From Oscillospiraceae bacterium (GTDB lineage Bacteria; Bacillota; Clostridia; Oscillospirales; Oscillospiraceae): a stretch of DNA of 64,000 nucleotides. Shown here piece after piece: positions 9,078 through 18,435 of this stretch; the first letter of the stretch is position 1, and every line of letters starts with the position of its first letter. The stretch is from the NCBI GenBank assembly GCA_017406005.1, contig JAFQZI010000026.1:57449-121448 (forward strand), given 5' to 3'. The notes beneath the pieces were generated by a model, which was not told the DNA's origin, did no database searches, and worked only from the letters and a program-made list of their open reading frames with translations. The position numbers were made by a program, and so were the translations under genes.

Positions 9078-10766
9078 TTATTTGCTGTAGCTCTCTTTAA
9101 GGGCGACGCTCCGGTTGAACACCAGATGCTCCGGTGAGGCATCACGGTTGTCCAGACAGAAGTAGCCCTGCCGCATGAACTGGAAGCCCTCGCTGTCCTT
9201 TCCGCGCTCCGGCATGGTGCACGCTGCCAGGGAGGCCTCCACTTTGCAGTGTTCGAGGACCTGCAGGCTGTCGGGGTTCAGGCAGTCCAGGAAGTTTTTA
9301 TCCGGCCCGTCGGGATCGGGATCTGCGAACAGGTAGGAATACATCCGCACTTCAGCATCTACGGCGGTCTCGCTGTCCACCCAGTGGATGGTGGCGCCTT
9401 TCACCTTGTGCCCGTCTGCCGGGTTTCCGCCCTTGCTGTCCGGCTGGTACTCGCAGAGGATCTCCGTCACCTTGCCGTTTTCGTCTTTGACGCAGCCCGT
9501 GCAGGTGATGAGGTAGGCGCCCTTCAGGCGGACTTCATTGCCCGGATAGAGGCGCTTGTACTTGGGAGGCGGAACCTCTTCAAAGTCGTCCCGCTCAATG
9601 AACAGATGCCCGGAGAAAGAGACTTCCCTTGTCCCGGCAGATTCATCTTTCGGATGGTTCTCTACGGTGAGCATCTCGGTCTGCCCCTCCGGATAATTGG
9701 TGATTGTGAGTTTGACGGGGTCGAGCACGGCCATGACGCGTTTGGCGTGGTCATCCAGATCCTTCCGGAGGCAGCTCTCCAACAGTGCCCAGTCGACCGT
9801 GGAATCGTTTTTCGCCACGCCGATGGTTTCGCAGAAGGTGCGGATGCTGCGGTGGGTGTAGCCTCTGCGCCTCAGCCCACACAGGGTCGGCATGCGCGGA
9901 TCGTCCCAGCCGGAGACATAGCCTTTTTCCACAAGCAGGCGGAGCTTCCGCTTGCTCATCACCGTGTAGTTGATGCCGAGGCGGGCAAACTCGATCTGGC
10001 GCGGTTTGTGGTAGGGGATGGAGACGTTGCTCACCACCCAGTCATACAGTGGGCGGTGTGCCTCGTATTCGAGTGAGCATAGCGAGTGGGTGATTCCTTC
10101 CAGTGCGTCCTGGATCGGGTGGGCAAAGTCATACATCGGGAAGATGCACCATTTGGTGCCCTGCCTGTGATGCTCTATGTAGCGGATCCGGTAGAGCACA
10201 GGGTCACGCATATTAAAGTTTCCGCTCGTGAGGTCTATTTTTGCACGCAGCGTATAGCGGCCTTCCTCAAACTCTCCGTTGCGCATGCGCTGGAAGAGGT
10301 CGAGGTTTTCCTCGATCGGCCTGTCACGCCACGGGGATACGGCAGGATGGGAAGTGTCCCCCCTGTATTCGCGGAACTGCTCCGGCGTCAGCTCACAGAC
10401 GTAGGCGAGGCCTTTTTTGATCAGCTCAATGGCGTATTCGTAGGTCTTCTCAAAATAATCGGACCCGTAAAACAGTCTGTCACCCCAGTCAAACCCGAGC
10501 CAGCGGATATCCTGTTGGATGGCATCGACGAATTCCGTATCCTCCTTGGCGGGGTTGGTGTCGTCAAAACGCAGGTTGTAGATCCCGCCGAATTTTTCCG
10601 CGGTACCGAAGTCGATCGTCAGGGCCTTGCAGTGGCCGATGTGCAGGTAGCCGTTCGGTTCGGGCGGGAAACGCGTGTGGACCTGCATGCCTTCAAATTG
10701 GCCGCCCTTGCCGATGTCCTCTGCGATAAACTGTTCAATAAAATTTCTGGAAGTTGTTTCGTCCAT
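9078..10766 (-). CDS. glnS: Glutamine-tRNA ligase
   Basis: GlnRS joins glutamine to tRNA-Gln with ATP. The 562-residue protein is a class I synthetase: PPEPNGYLHIGH puts the HIGH motif at residues 42-45, and VMSKRKL is the KMSKS equivalent. The C-terminal half carries the two beta-barrels of the anticodon-binding domain. The length is normal for bacterial GlnRS. Many Bacillota use GatCAB instead, so a GlnRS gene is a mild lineage marker. The ATG at 10766 is preceded by TTTGGAG. It diverges from valS, giving a back-to-back pair of synthetase genes. Confidence 0.97.
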   Translation of the reverse strand: MDETTSRNFIEQFIAEDIGKGGQFEGMQVHTRFPPEPNGYLHIGHCKALTIDFGTAEKFGGIYNLRFDDTNPAKEDTEFVDAIQQDIRWLGFDWGDRLFYGSDYFEKTYEYAIELIKKGLAYVCELTPEQFREYRGDTSHPAVSPWRDRPIEENLDLFQRMRNGEFEEGRYTLRAKIDLTSGNFNMRDPVLYRIRYIEHHRQGTKWCIFPMYDFAHPIQDALEGITHSLCSLEYEAHRPLYDWVVSNVSIPYHKPRQIEFARLGINYTVMSKRKLRLLVEKGYVSGWDDPRMPTLCGLRRRGYTHRSIRTFCETIGVAKNDSTVDWALLESCLRKDLDDHAKRVMAVLDPVKLTITNYPEGQTEMLTVENHPKDESAGTREVSFSGHLFIERDDFEEVPPPKYKRLYPGNEVRLKGAYLITCTGCVKDENGKVTEILCEYQPDSKGGNPADGHKVKGATIHWVDSETAVDAEVRMYSYLFADPDPDGPDKNFLDCLNPDSLQVLEHCKVEASLAACTMPERGKDSEGFQFMRQGYFCLDNRDASPEHLVFNRSVALKESYSK

Positions 10767-10798
10767 AGTAATACTCCAAATTACAAGAATCTTTGCAT

Positions 10799-10827
10799 AT
10801 TATAGCGGATTCGGTTCCCAAATACAA
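10799..10827 (-). promoter_or_regulatory. Likely glnS promoter
   Basis: On the minus strand: TTGTAT (complement of 10822-10827), a 17-base spacer and a perfect TATAAT (complement of 10799-10804), about 33 bases before the glnS start. Confidence 0.65.
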
Positions 10828-10887
10828 CAACAATTTCTTTCTGCATTTCTTTCCGCATTTTTGAGGCCGGAAAAGTGCAACTTTTTC

Positions 10888-10916
10888 TTGACTTTTCGGA
10901 ATTCCCATTTTATAAT
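10888..10916 (+). promoter_or_regulatory. Promoter of the T-box/valS transcript
   Basis: TTGACT (10888-10893), a 17-base spacer and TATAAT (10911-10916). Initiation would fall near 10923, just before the T-box leader. Confidence 0.8.
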
Positions 10917-10922
10917 TCATCT

Positions 10923-11173
10923 CACTTGCTGAGAAGGGCAGGAGTACGCATGATTGGCGGGTTCAGAGAGAAGGCGGCTGGTGCGAGCCTTTACTCTGCT
11001 GCATGCGGAAGGTCGGCCCGGAGCTCCGGAGGTGAAAGAGAGTAGCTTTCGGCGGGCGGTTCCCGTTACAGGATCGGGGGTCGGAAGAGGCCCCGCTAAG
11101 TGCCGTTTGAGACGGAATTCAGGTGGTACCGCGGTAGTTTTTATCGCCCTGAGGTTTTCCTCGGGGCGTTTTT
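10923..11173 (+). promoter_or_regulatory. T-box riboswitch leader of valS
   Basis: The core T-box GGTGGTACCGCGG is at 11122-11134, followed by an intrinsic terminator (11145-11173, CGCCCTGAGG with CCTCGGGGCG then TTTTT). Stem I features are visible upstream: AGGAGTACGCATG near 10940 and CAGAGAG near 10967. T-boxes bind uncharged tRNA, which stabilises an antiterminator. A GTC triplet at 11012-11014 is a candidate valine specifier, but I could not fold the leader. The downstream gene confirms valine as the expected amino acid. Confidence 0.93.
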
Positions 11174-11225
11174 GTGTGTCAGCACAGATTCGCCCGGAGA
11201 GATTCCAAATGAGGAGGAGTTCGAA

Positions 11226-13862
11226 ATGAAGGAACTTCCAAAAGTGTATGACCCGAAAAAGGTAGAAAAAAAGATCTATGACCTCTGGATGGACGGAGAT
11301 TATTTCCGTGCGGAAATCGATCCGGACAAAGAGCCGTTCTGCATTGTCATGCCGCCTCCCAACGTTACAGGCCAGCTGCATCTCGGCCACGCCATTGACG
11401 CAACGCTGCAGGATATCCTTACCCGGTACAGAAGAATGCAGGGCTATGCCGCCCTGTGGCTCCCGGGCGTTGACCACGCGGGTATTGCCACGCAGATCAA
11501 GGTGGAGGAAGAACTGCGTGTCAAGGAAGGCCTGACCCGATACGACCTCGGGCGTGACAGGTTCCTCGAGCGCGTCTGGGCCTGGAAGGAGCATTACGGC
11601 AACCGCATTGTGGAGCAGCAGAAGACGCTCGGCGTCTCGGCTGACTGGAGCCGTTCCCGCTTTACGATGGACGATGTCTGTGCCAGGGCGGTACGAGAGA
11701 CCTTCTGTGACCTCTATGAAAAGGGCCTGATCTACAAGGGCAGACGGATCATCAACTGGTGCCCGCACTGCCGCACGGCTCTTTCCGATGCGGAAGTGGA
11801 ATACAAGGATATCCCGGGGCATTTCTGGTACATCCGTTATCCGGTGGAAGATTCCGATGAGGAATTCATCATTGCAACAACGCGTCCGGAGACGATGCTG
11901 GGCGACACCGGTGTTGCCGTCAACCCGGCAGACGAGAGATATCAGCATCTGGTCGGCAAAAATGCCATCCTCCCGCTGGTGGGCAGAAAACTCCCCATTG
12001 TGGCGGATGACTATGTGGAGCTGGGCTTCGGAACCGGCGCGGTCAAAATGACGCCATGCCACGACCCCAACGACTACGAAGTCGGCCTTCGCCACAATCT
12101 CGAGATGGTTCAGGTGATCGACGAGGATGCGAAGATCATCAATGACGGCTGCGGCGGCCGTTACGACGGGATGGACCGTTATGAGTGCCGTGAGCAGATC
12201 GTAAAGGATCTCGAAGAACAGGGCTATCTCGTCAAGGTGGAAGACTACAGCCACAACGTCGGCTGCTGCTACCGCTGCGGAACGACCGTGGAGCCCCTGA
12301 CGAGCCCACAGTGGTTTGTCAAAATGAAACCGCTGGCAAAAAAGGCAATCGATGTCGTGAAAGACGGGCGCATCAAGTTCGTCCCCGAGCGTTTCACCAA
12401 GACCTACCTCAACTGGATGGAAAACGTGCATGACTGGTGCATCTCCCGCCAGCTCTGGTGGGGCCACCAGATCCCTGCGTGGTACTGTGACGATTGCGGC
12501 CATGTCACGGTCAGCAGGACGGATGCGTGTGAGTGCGAAGCGTGCCACAGCAAAAATATCCGCCGGGAAGAGGACGTGCTCGACACCTGGTTCTCCTCCG
12601 CACTCTGGCCTTTCAGCACGATGGGCTGGCCGGAAAAGACCGACGATCTCAATTACTGGTATCCGACCACTGTCATGGTTACCGGCTATGATATCATTTT
12701 CTTCTGGGTCGCGAGGATGATCTTCTCCGGAATGGAGCAGATGGACAAGGAGCCGTTCCGTACGGTCTTTATCCACGGACTTGTCCGCGACAGCCAGGGC
12801 CGGAAGATGTCCAAATCCCTTGGCAACGGCATCGACCCCATGGATATGATCGACCAGTTCGGCGCGGATGCACTGCGTTTCAACCTGATCACAGGCAACT
12901 CTCCCGGAAACGACATGCGTTTCTATGTGGAAAAGTGCGAGGCCATGCGCAACTTCTGCAACAAGATCTGGAATGCCTCCCGTTTCGTGATGATGAACCT
13001 CACCATCGACAAAAACGAGCTTCCGGGAAAGCTGGAGATTGAGGACAAGTGGATCCTTTCCAAGCTCAACGACACCATCCGCGAAGTCAACATCAACATG
13101 GAAGCTTTTGAGCTGGGCGTTGCCTCCGGCAAGATTTATGACTTTATCTGGGACACCTATTGTGACTGGTATATCGAGCTCACTAAACCGCGTCTCAATT
13201 CCGACGATGAAGAGCTGAAGACGAATACGCAGAAGGTCCTGCTGTATGTCCTCACGGAGATCCTGAAGCTTCTGCATCCTTTCATGCCGTTCATCACGGA
13301 AGAGATCTGGCAGGCTCTCCCGCATGAGGATGGTGCGCCGTCTGCCCTGATGATCTGCAATTATCCTGCGTTTGATGAAAAGCTCTCTTTCCGCGAGGAT
13401 GAAGCCAACTTTGAAATGGTGATGGATGCCATCAAGGCTGTGCGTGCCCGCCGTGCGGAAATGAATGTCCCGCCCTCCAGAAAGGCGCATCTCTATATCG
13501 TCACGGACAAGCAGATAGCTTTTGAAGCCGGCAGGAACTACATCTCCAAGCTGGCCTATTCCAGCGATGTGTCCATCCTCTCCGAGCTGCCGGCAGACAG
13601 TGACAAGATGGTCTCCGTCATTACGGACAATGCCCGCCTCTTTATGCCGATGGCTGATCTGGTTGACCTTGAAGCCGAAAAGGCGAGGCTCACCAAAGAG
13701 ATTGAAAAGACGGAAAAGCTGATTGCCGGGCAGGAGGCCAAGCTTGCCAATGCAAACTTCGTTTCCCGCGCACCGGAAGCGGTGGTCAACATCGAGCGGG
13801 AGAAGAAGGCAAAGCTCGAAGCCCTGCTGGAGAACCTGAAGCTCAGCCTTGCCAATCTCTGA
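11226..13862 (+). CDS. valS: Valine-tRNA ligase
   Basis: ValRS joins valine to tRNA-Val and edits mischarged threonine. The 878-residue protein has HLGH at residues 52-55 ([15 protein letters not shown]), KMSKS at 527-531 ([10 protein letters not shown]), the editing domain in between, the anticodon-binding domain (about 590-720) and the C-terminal coiled-coil arm (about 815-878) that is specific to ValRS. Although the frame is open upstream, the ATG at 11226 preceded by GAGGAGGAG is the start; anything earlier would lie in the T-box. Expression is governed by tRNA-Val charging through that leader. It is followed by a strong terminator. Confidence 0.98.
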   Translation: MKELPKVYDPKKVEKKIYDLWMDGDYFRAEIDPDKEPFCIVMPPPNVTGQLHLGHAIDATLQDILTRYRRMQGYAALWLPGVDHAGIATQIKVEEELRVKEGLTRYDLGRDRFLERVWAWKEHYGNRIVEQQKTLGVSADWSRSRFTMDDVCARAVRETFCDLYEKGLIYKGRRIINWCPHCRTALSDAEVEYKDIPGHFWYIRYPVEDSDEEFIIATTRPETMLGDTGVAVNPADERYQHLVGKNAILPLVGRKLPIVADDYVELGFGTGAVKMTPCHDPNDYEVGLRHNLEMVQVIDEDAKIINDGCGGRYDGMDRYECREQIVKDLEEQGYLVKVEDYSHNVGCCYRCGTTVEPLTSPQWFVKMKPLAKKAIDVVKDGRIKFVPERFTKTYLNWMENVHDWCISRQLWWGHQIPAWYCDDCGHVTVSRTDACECEACHSKNIRREEDVLDTWFSSALWPFSTMGWPEKTDDLNYWYPTTVMVTGYDIIFFWVARMIFSGMEQMDKEPFRTVFIHGLVRDSQGRKMSKSLGNGIDPMDMIDQFGADALRFNLITGNSPGNDMRFYVEKCEAMRNFCNKIWNASRFVMMNLTIDKNELPGKLEIEDKWILSKLNDTIREVNINMEAFELGVASGKIYDFIWDTYCDWYIELTKPRLNSDDEELKTNTQKVLLYVLTEILKLLHPFMPFITEEIWQALPHEDGAPSALMICNYPAFDEKLSFREDEANFEMVMDAIKAVRARRAEMNVPPSRKAHLYIVTDKQIAFEAGRNYISKLAYSSDVSILSELPADSDKMVSVITDNARLFMPMADLVDLEAEKARLTKEIEKTEKLIAGQEAKLANANFVSRAPEAVVNIEREKKAKLEALLENLKLSLANL

Positions 13863-13889
13863 CAGAAGTACAAGTATATAAAAGAACAG

Positions 13890-13928
13890 ACCCGGTGGGG
13901 TAACAAGCCATTGCCCCACCGGGTTTTT
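13890..13928 (+). terminator. Terminator of valS
   Basis: ACCCGGTGGGG and CCCCACCGGGT form an 11-bp stem followed by TTTTT. It lies 28 bases after the valS stop and just before the GNAT-deaminase gene, whose ribosome site follows directly. Confidence 0.85.
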
Positions 13929-13943
13929 CAGGGGGAAATAAAA

Positions 13944-14852
13944 ATGCTGAAGACCGAACGCCTGATCCTGCGCCGCTGGGAAGAGAGTGACGCGGAGAGC
14001 CTGTACGAATTTGCAAAAGACCCGGATGTGGGCCCGATTGCGGGTTGGCCTGCCCATCAGAGCATCGAGGAGAGCCGGGACGTGATCAGGAATGTCTTTG
14101 CCGGAAAAGAAGCCTATGCCATCTGCCTGAAAACTGACAACAGGGCCATCGGTGCGATCGAACTGAAGCTGAACGGGCATACCGACCTGACGGAACGTGA
14201 TGATGAATGTGAACTGGGATACTGGCTGGGGAAGCCATTCTGGGGGCGGAATATCATGCCCGAAGCGGCAAGGGAACTTTTCCGCCATGCCTTTGAAGAG
14301 ATCGGGATGCAGAGAGTCTGGGCCGGTTACTATGAGGGCAATGCCAAGTCCAGGCGCGTCCAGGAAAAATGCGGTTTCCGTTATCAATGGACTACGAAAG
14401 ATGTGGACGTTCCGCTCCTGCACGAAAAGCGCACGGGGCATGTAAGCAGCATCACCAAAAACCAGTGGCAATGGGACAGAATGGCTGCCGCTGCCAGGGC
14501 TGTGCGCAGAGAGCGCCGCATTTCGGAATACGTCACCTGCGGAGAGGTGTCCGCAGCCGTACTCTCAAAATCCGGGAGGATCTATACGGGAGTTTGTATC
14601 GACACCTGCTCTACACTCGGCATCTGTGCCGAGAGGAATGCCATTTTCAGCATGATCACAAACGGAGAGCAGGAAATCGAAAAGGTTATCGCCATTCTGC
14701 CTGACGGTTCCAGCGGGGCGCCCTGCGGAGCCTGCCGGGAGCTGATGGTGCAGCTGATGCCGGAGACGTACAAGGGCATCGAAATCATGATGGACACGGA
14801 ACAGGAAAGGGTTATCACACTCGGAGAGCTGACCCCGGAGTGGTGGATATAA
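13944..14852 (+). CDS. GNAT acetyltransferase fused to a cytidine-deaminase-like domain
   Basis: Two enzymes are joined in one continuous 302-residue frame. Residues 1-171 are a RimJ/RimL-type GNAT domain (MLKTERLILRRWEESDAESLY, ELGYWLGKPFWG, and the acetyl-CoA region near NAKSRRVQEKCGF). Residues about 175-302 are a cytidine-deaminase fold with the zinc and catalytic set C228-A-E230 and P260-C261-x2-C264, close to blasticidin-S deaminase or the tetrameric CDA class. Both active sites appear intact. The ATG at 13944 is preceded by CAGGGGGAAA. Possible roles are detoxification of a nucleoside antibiotic or pyrimidine salvage; neither substrate can be named. A stand-alone gene between two terminators. 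Confidence 0.88.
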   Translation: MLKTERLILRRWEESDAESLYEFAKDPDVGPIAGWPAHQSIEESRDVIRNVFAGKEAYAICLKTDNRAIGAIELKLNGHTDLTERDDECELGYWLGKPFWGRNIMPEAARELFRHAFEEIGMQRVWAGYYEGNAKSRRVQEKCGFRYQWTTKDVDVPLLHEKRTGHVSSITKNQWQWDRMAAAARAVRRERRISEYVTCGEVSAAVLSKSGRIYTGVCIDTCSTLGICAERNAIFSMITNGEQEIEKVIAILPDGSSGAPCGACRELMVQLMPETYKGIEIMMDTEQERVITLGELTPEWWI

Positions 14853-14886
14853 CCCTTACGCAGGAGGGTTGCCCTGCTACAGCGAA

Positions 14887-14928
14887 AGACCCCGGCCTGG
14901 CGCTATGCTCCAGGCCGGGGTCTATTTT
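14887..14928. terminator. Bidirectional terminator between convergent genes
   Basis: A perfect 14-bp stem, AGACCCCGGCCTGG with CCAGGCCGGGGTCT, 9-base loop, then ATTTTT on the + strand. Confidence 0.9.
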
Positions 14929-14961
14929 TCAGGACAGATGTCAGAAGCGTCTCCCAGATAG

Positions 14962-17778
14962 TTATTCACTTCTGAGTGCGGCAACGGGATCCTGCTTTGC
15001 CGCTTTTCGGGAGGGGATGAACCCGCCGATGAACGTCAGCAGGATACAGAGCAGGATAAGAACAGTGCCTGCTCCCGCCGGGAGAAAAGCGCGGATGCCT
15101 TCCTGATCGGCAAGGGTGCGGATGATCCTGTTGATCGGAATCTGCAGAAGAAGTGTCAGGAAAATCCCGAAAGCCCCTGCCAGAATCCCGATAATGAAGG
15201 TTTCGGCGTTGAAAACTTCGGTAATATTCCGCTTGGATGCTCCCATTGCCCGCAGGATGCCGATTTCCTTCCTGCGTTCCAGAACCGAAATATAGGTGAT
15301 GATGCCGATCATAATGGAGGAGACCACCAGAGAAACCGCTACAAACGCGATCAGGACATAGGTAATCACGTCGATGATGGTCGTCACAGAGGACATCAGT
15401 GCACCCACATAGTCGGTGAATTCGATTACCTTTTCCTCGTGCCCTTCTGCTTCCATCGCGGCATTGTAGGCATCCAGCAGGTGGATTACTTCATTTTTGC
15501 TGTCGAAGTCCTTCGGATAGATGGTGATGAGCATGGGGGACTCTCTGTCCGCATAGCCGAAGCGGGAAAGATTCCCGTTGTAGCTTGCAGAGAGGGAAGC
15601 GGCACGCGCGGCAAAGACTTCCTGCATGTGCGCTTCGTCCATCGCCAGAGAGATGACATCGCCAATGCGGTCTTCATCGATTTCTATCAGATCCATCAGA
15701 AGGGGCAGCCCGGCGGAGATCATATCCTTCAGGGTTTGAGAGGTGCCCGTCCGGGAGAGCTCACGCAGGATCCGGACGGTGCGCTGTGCCGTCAGGCGTG
15801 TTTCATCCGTGTCAAGAGAGTCGAGCTTGTCCCAGCGGATCGTAATCGCATCCGAGAGGTGTTCCGGATGGAAGGAGATCATATCCATCAGCGAGAAGTC
15901 TTCCTCCTGACCCGTCTCGCCGAAACGGATCCCCGTCAGGATGTCTGTTTCGGGGGTCGCCTGCTGTGCCTGCACCAGGCTGCTCTCTTCCGATAGCCGG
16001 ATCAGACGGCTGAGAAGAGCGGGAGGGTACTCAATCCCAAGCTCCAGAATCCCGAAGGAAACGCCTTCCGCGGGCTTTACCACACCCACGATCCGCATCT
16101 CCTCCGCCTGATGAAGAAGCGAGAGCATCTGTTCACGGTCGGAAGAGCGGTCAACCCAGACACCGAGTGTTTCATCGTAGGAATAGGTCTCAAAGGCGGG
16201 CAGCAGACGGAAGGAAATACCGAGAAAATCCTTTGCATCAAAGACGCGGCTCTCTTCGAGCTTCATGGTCGAGCCGCTCCCCGCGACAACGCTTTCAATC
16301 TGGGTGTTCAGCTCATCGGAGTCTTTAATGCCCATTGTATAAAGCATAATGTCCGGGATCCCGCCGGAACCCGTCAGAACCAGCACGCAATCCGTATCCC
16401 TTTCCGGCCATCGGCCTGCCAGAAGCACATAGTCATCCCGGTAGAGCGCCTCGTTATCCGGCAGCGGGCGGAAGACTTCGTTCATTCCGTATCCCGCCAT
16501 AGCGCCGGTCAGCCCGTCGTCGGTGCTGATGCCGAAAACAGACATGGTCTGGTCGGGGTTTACCTGCGCGTAGCCGTCGCCCCGGAGCTGATAGATCTGC
16601 GGGCTGATGCCGTAACGGTAGTCCACACCGCGCGTTACTTCTTCCATTCCGCTCAGACCGCTGTCCAGCCAGCGCTTCAGCGATGCAAGGTCGTTCAAAC
16701 GGGCGGAGGAAAGCATCCCGCCCATCATCTGCTGCTCCGTGACCTGGTCACCGGTGGCTTCGAAGGTCTGCTGCTGCAGAGCGGCGAAGTTCAGCATGGT
16801 CTGCTCCATGGAAAAAGCCGAGCTCAGGATTTCAATGGGATACTGGCTGAGAGAATCCCGTTCCATCTGCCGGATATAGGTATTGGCACCGTTGGAGAGC
16901 GATAGGATCAGCGCGATCCCGACGATCCCGATCGATGCCGCAAAGGCGACCAGTATGGTGCGGGCTTTTTTGGACAGAAGGTTTGAAACAGAGAGGGAAA
17001 GCGCAGTCAGAAAAGACATCGACGGTTTTCGTACGGAACGCTTTTTCTGCTGCTTCCAGGGCATGTCGTCAGGATACAGTTCCAGGGCCTCTTCTTCAAG
17101 GGGATAGGGATTGGTATCCTCCGTGATCTGCCCGTCGTGAATACGGACGATTCTGCTGGCATACCGAGTGGCAAGATCCGGGTTGTGCGTCACCATGATG
17201 ACCAGGTGGTCTTTGGCAACTTCCTTCAAAAGCTGCATCACCTGTTCACCCGTCTCGCTGTCCAGGGCTCCGGTGGGTTCATCCGCAAGCAGAACGGAGG
17301 GCCCGTTTACAAGCGCTCTCGCAATGGCAACGCGCTGCATCTGCCCGCCGGAGAGCTGCAGCGGTTTTTTATGCGCCTGATCCAGCAGCCCCACGCGATC
17401 CAGGGCTTCCAGCGCACGGCGCCTCCGCTCCTGCCGTTTTACACCGGAAAGCGTCATGGCGAGTTCCACATTGGCCAGGATGCTCTGATGCGGGATCAGA
17501 TTGTAGCTCTGAAAGATAAAACCGATGGTATGGTTGCGATAGGTGTCCCAGTCGCGGTCTTTATAGCTGCTGGTCGGAACCCCGCGAAAAGACATCTCCC
17601 CGGAATTATATCGGTCCAGACCGCCGATGATATTCAGCAGGGTGGTTTTCCCTGATCCGCTGACCCCTTCCACGGCTACGAACTCGCGTTCCCGGAATGA
17701 CAGAGAGACCCCGTCCAGTGCTTTCTGGACGAGGTTCCCGGTCCGATATTCTTTTTTGATATTCCGGACAGTCAGCAT
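14962..17778 (-). CDS. ABC exporter, ATPase fused to FtsX-type permease
   Basis: The 938-residue protein combines a LolD/MacB-like ATPase (residues 1-220: Walker A GVSGSGKTT at 38-46, signature LSGGQMQRVAIARAL, Walker B LLADEPTGALDS) with an FtsX/MacB permease. A first membrane helix lies near residues 270-292, then about 450 extracytoplasmic residues, then three C-terminal helices (roughly 795-925). This architecture is common in Clostridia for exporters that push peptides or lipids or transmit force; no substrate is evident. A small exported acidic protein is encoded 27 bases upstream on the same strand and is its likely partner. Confidence 0.92.
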   Translation of the reverse strand: MLTVRNIKKEYRTGNLVQKALDGVSLSFREREFVAVEGVSGSGKTTLLNIIGGLDRYNSGEMSFRGVPTSSYKDRDWDTYRNHTIGFIFQSYNLIPHQSILANVELAMTLSGVKRQERRRRALEALDRVGLLDQAHKKPLQLSGGQMQRVAIARALVNGPSVLLADEPTGALDSETGEQVMQLLKEVAKDHLVIMVTHNPDLATRYASRIVRIHDGQITEDTNPYPLEEEALELYPDDMPWKQQKKRSVRKPSMSFLTALSLSVSNLLSKKARTILVAFAASIGIVGIALILSLSNGANTYIRQMERDSLSQYPIEILSSAFSMEQTMLNFAALQQQTFEATGDQVTEQQMMGGMLSSARLNDLASLKRWLDSGLSGMEEVTRGVDYRYGISPQIYQLRGDGYAQVNPDQTMSVFGISTDDGLTGAMAGYGMNEVFRPLPDNEALYRDDYVLLAGRWPERDTDCVLVLTGSGGIPDIMLYTMGIKDSDELNTQIESVVAGSGSTMKLEESRVFDAKDFLGISFRLLPAFETYSYDETLGVWVDRSSDREQMLSLLHQAEEMRIVGVVKPAEGVSFGILELGIEYPPALLSRLIRLSEESSLVQAQQATPETDILTGIRFGETGQEEDFSLMDMISFHPEHLSDAITIRWDKLDSLDTDETRLTAQRTVRILRELSRTGTSQTLKDMISAGLPLLMDLIEIDEDRIGDVISLAMDEAHMQEVFAARAASLSASYNGNLSRFGYADRESPMLITIYPKDFDSKNEVIHLLDAYNAAMEAEGHEEKVIEFTDYVGALMSSVTTIIDVITYVLIAFVAVSLVVSSIMIGIITYISVLERRKEIGILRAMGASKRNITEVFNAETFIIGILAGAFGIFLTLLLQIPINRIIRTLADQEGIRAFLPAGAGTVLILLCILLTFIGGFIPSRKAAKQDPVAALRSE

Positions 17779-17805
17779 GGTGCTAGCGGCAGACTGGGCG
17801 AAAAA

Positions 17806-18189
17806 TTATGGGGCAGGCTGTTCTGCAGGTTCCTCTGCAGCTTCTCTATTTTCCGCAGTTTCGGGGGCTGCCTCTTCCGTTTCCGCAGGGGCATCCGGCT
17901 CGGAAGCGGTTTCTTCCGTGCCGAAGTGGTCTTTGATGTCATCCATCGTATTGATGACGATTTCCTTTACATCCTCCGCAAAGGCTTCCGCCTCCTGCAC
18001 ATGCTCATTCTGGCGGAGTTCCTCCGTTACATCGTCCACAATAGCAGCGGCTTCATCAACGATCACATCCATGTGATCCTGCACCTTCTGCTGGAGCTCG
18101 GAATTCGTCTCTCTGTCGGTTCTGACTCCTGTGCCGAGGGAAAACGCGACCACAAGAGATAACAGCCAGCTGATCAGTTTCATAAACAT
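17806..18189 (-). CDS. Small exported acidic protein upstream of the ABC exporter
   Basis: The 127-residue product starts at the ATG at 18189, 6 bases after AAAGGAGC; the frame is open further upstream but lacks a ribosome site. An N-terminal hydrophobic helix (LISWLLSLVVAFSLG) anchors or exports it. The middle is a predicted alpha-helix or coiled coil (residues about 27-85, ELQQKVQDHMDVIVDEAAA). The end is a Glu/Ala/Pro-rich tail, likely disordered. No family is recognised. Adjacency suggests that it works with the ABC exporter, perhaps as a periplasmic-side adaptor; this is inference. Confidence 0.75.
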   Translation of the reverse strand: MFMKLISWLLSLVVAFSLGTGVRTDRETNSELQQKVQDHMDVIVDEAAAIVDDVTEELRQNEHVQEAEAFAEDVKEIVINTMDDIKDHFGTEETASEPDAPAETEEAAPETAENREAAEEPAEQPAP

Positions 18190-18256
18190 CAAATTGCTCC
18201 TTTCCTCTTTTGAAACTTCCGGATGCCCGGAGTTTTTTTCGTTTTCGGATACTATA

Positions 18257-18285
18257 ATCCTACCTTTCCGCCCGAAAAAAGTCAA
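18257..18285 (-). promoter_or_regulatory. Likely promoter of the small protein/ABC exporter operon
   Basis: On the minus strand: TTGACT (complement of 18280-18285), a 17-base spacer and TAGGAT (complement of 18257-18262). A TATAGT lies six bases further on. Confidence 0.5.
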
Positions 18286-18435
18286 GCCTAAAGACGAAAA
18301 ACAGCCGTCAGAATTCACGGCACGTTCATTTTCTGCACCGAAAACGGAGAAACAGGGGAGGAGATTCTTGCCAAGGGAAAGTTCCGGGCGTATAATCAAA
18401 ACAGGATCCATCCGGGCACGAAGGGAGGGAAAGCG

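Noticed and set aside
10917-14471. A 1184-codon open frame on the minus strand across valS
   Set aside because: It is antisense to valS, which has all synthetase motifs, a T-box and a ribosome site. The long opposite frame is a by-product of GC-rich codon use; its translation has no recognisable domain and it would run through the valS terminator and the T-box.
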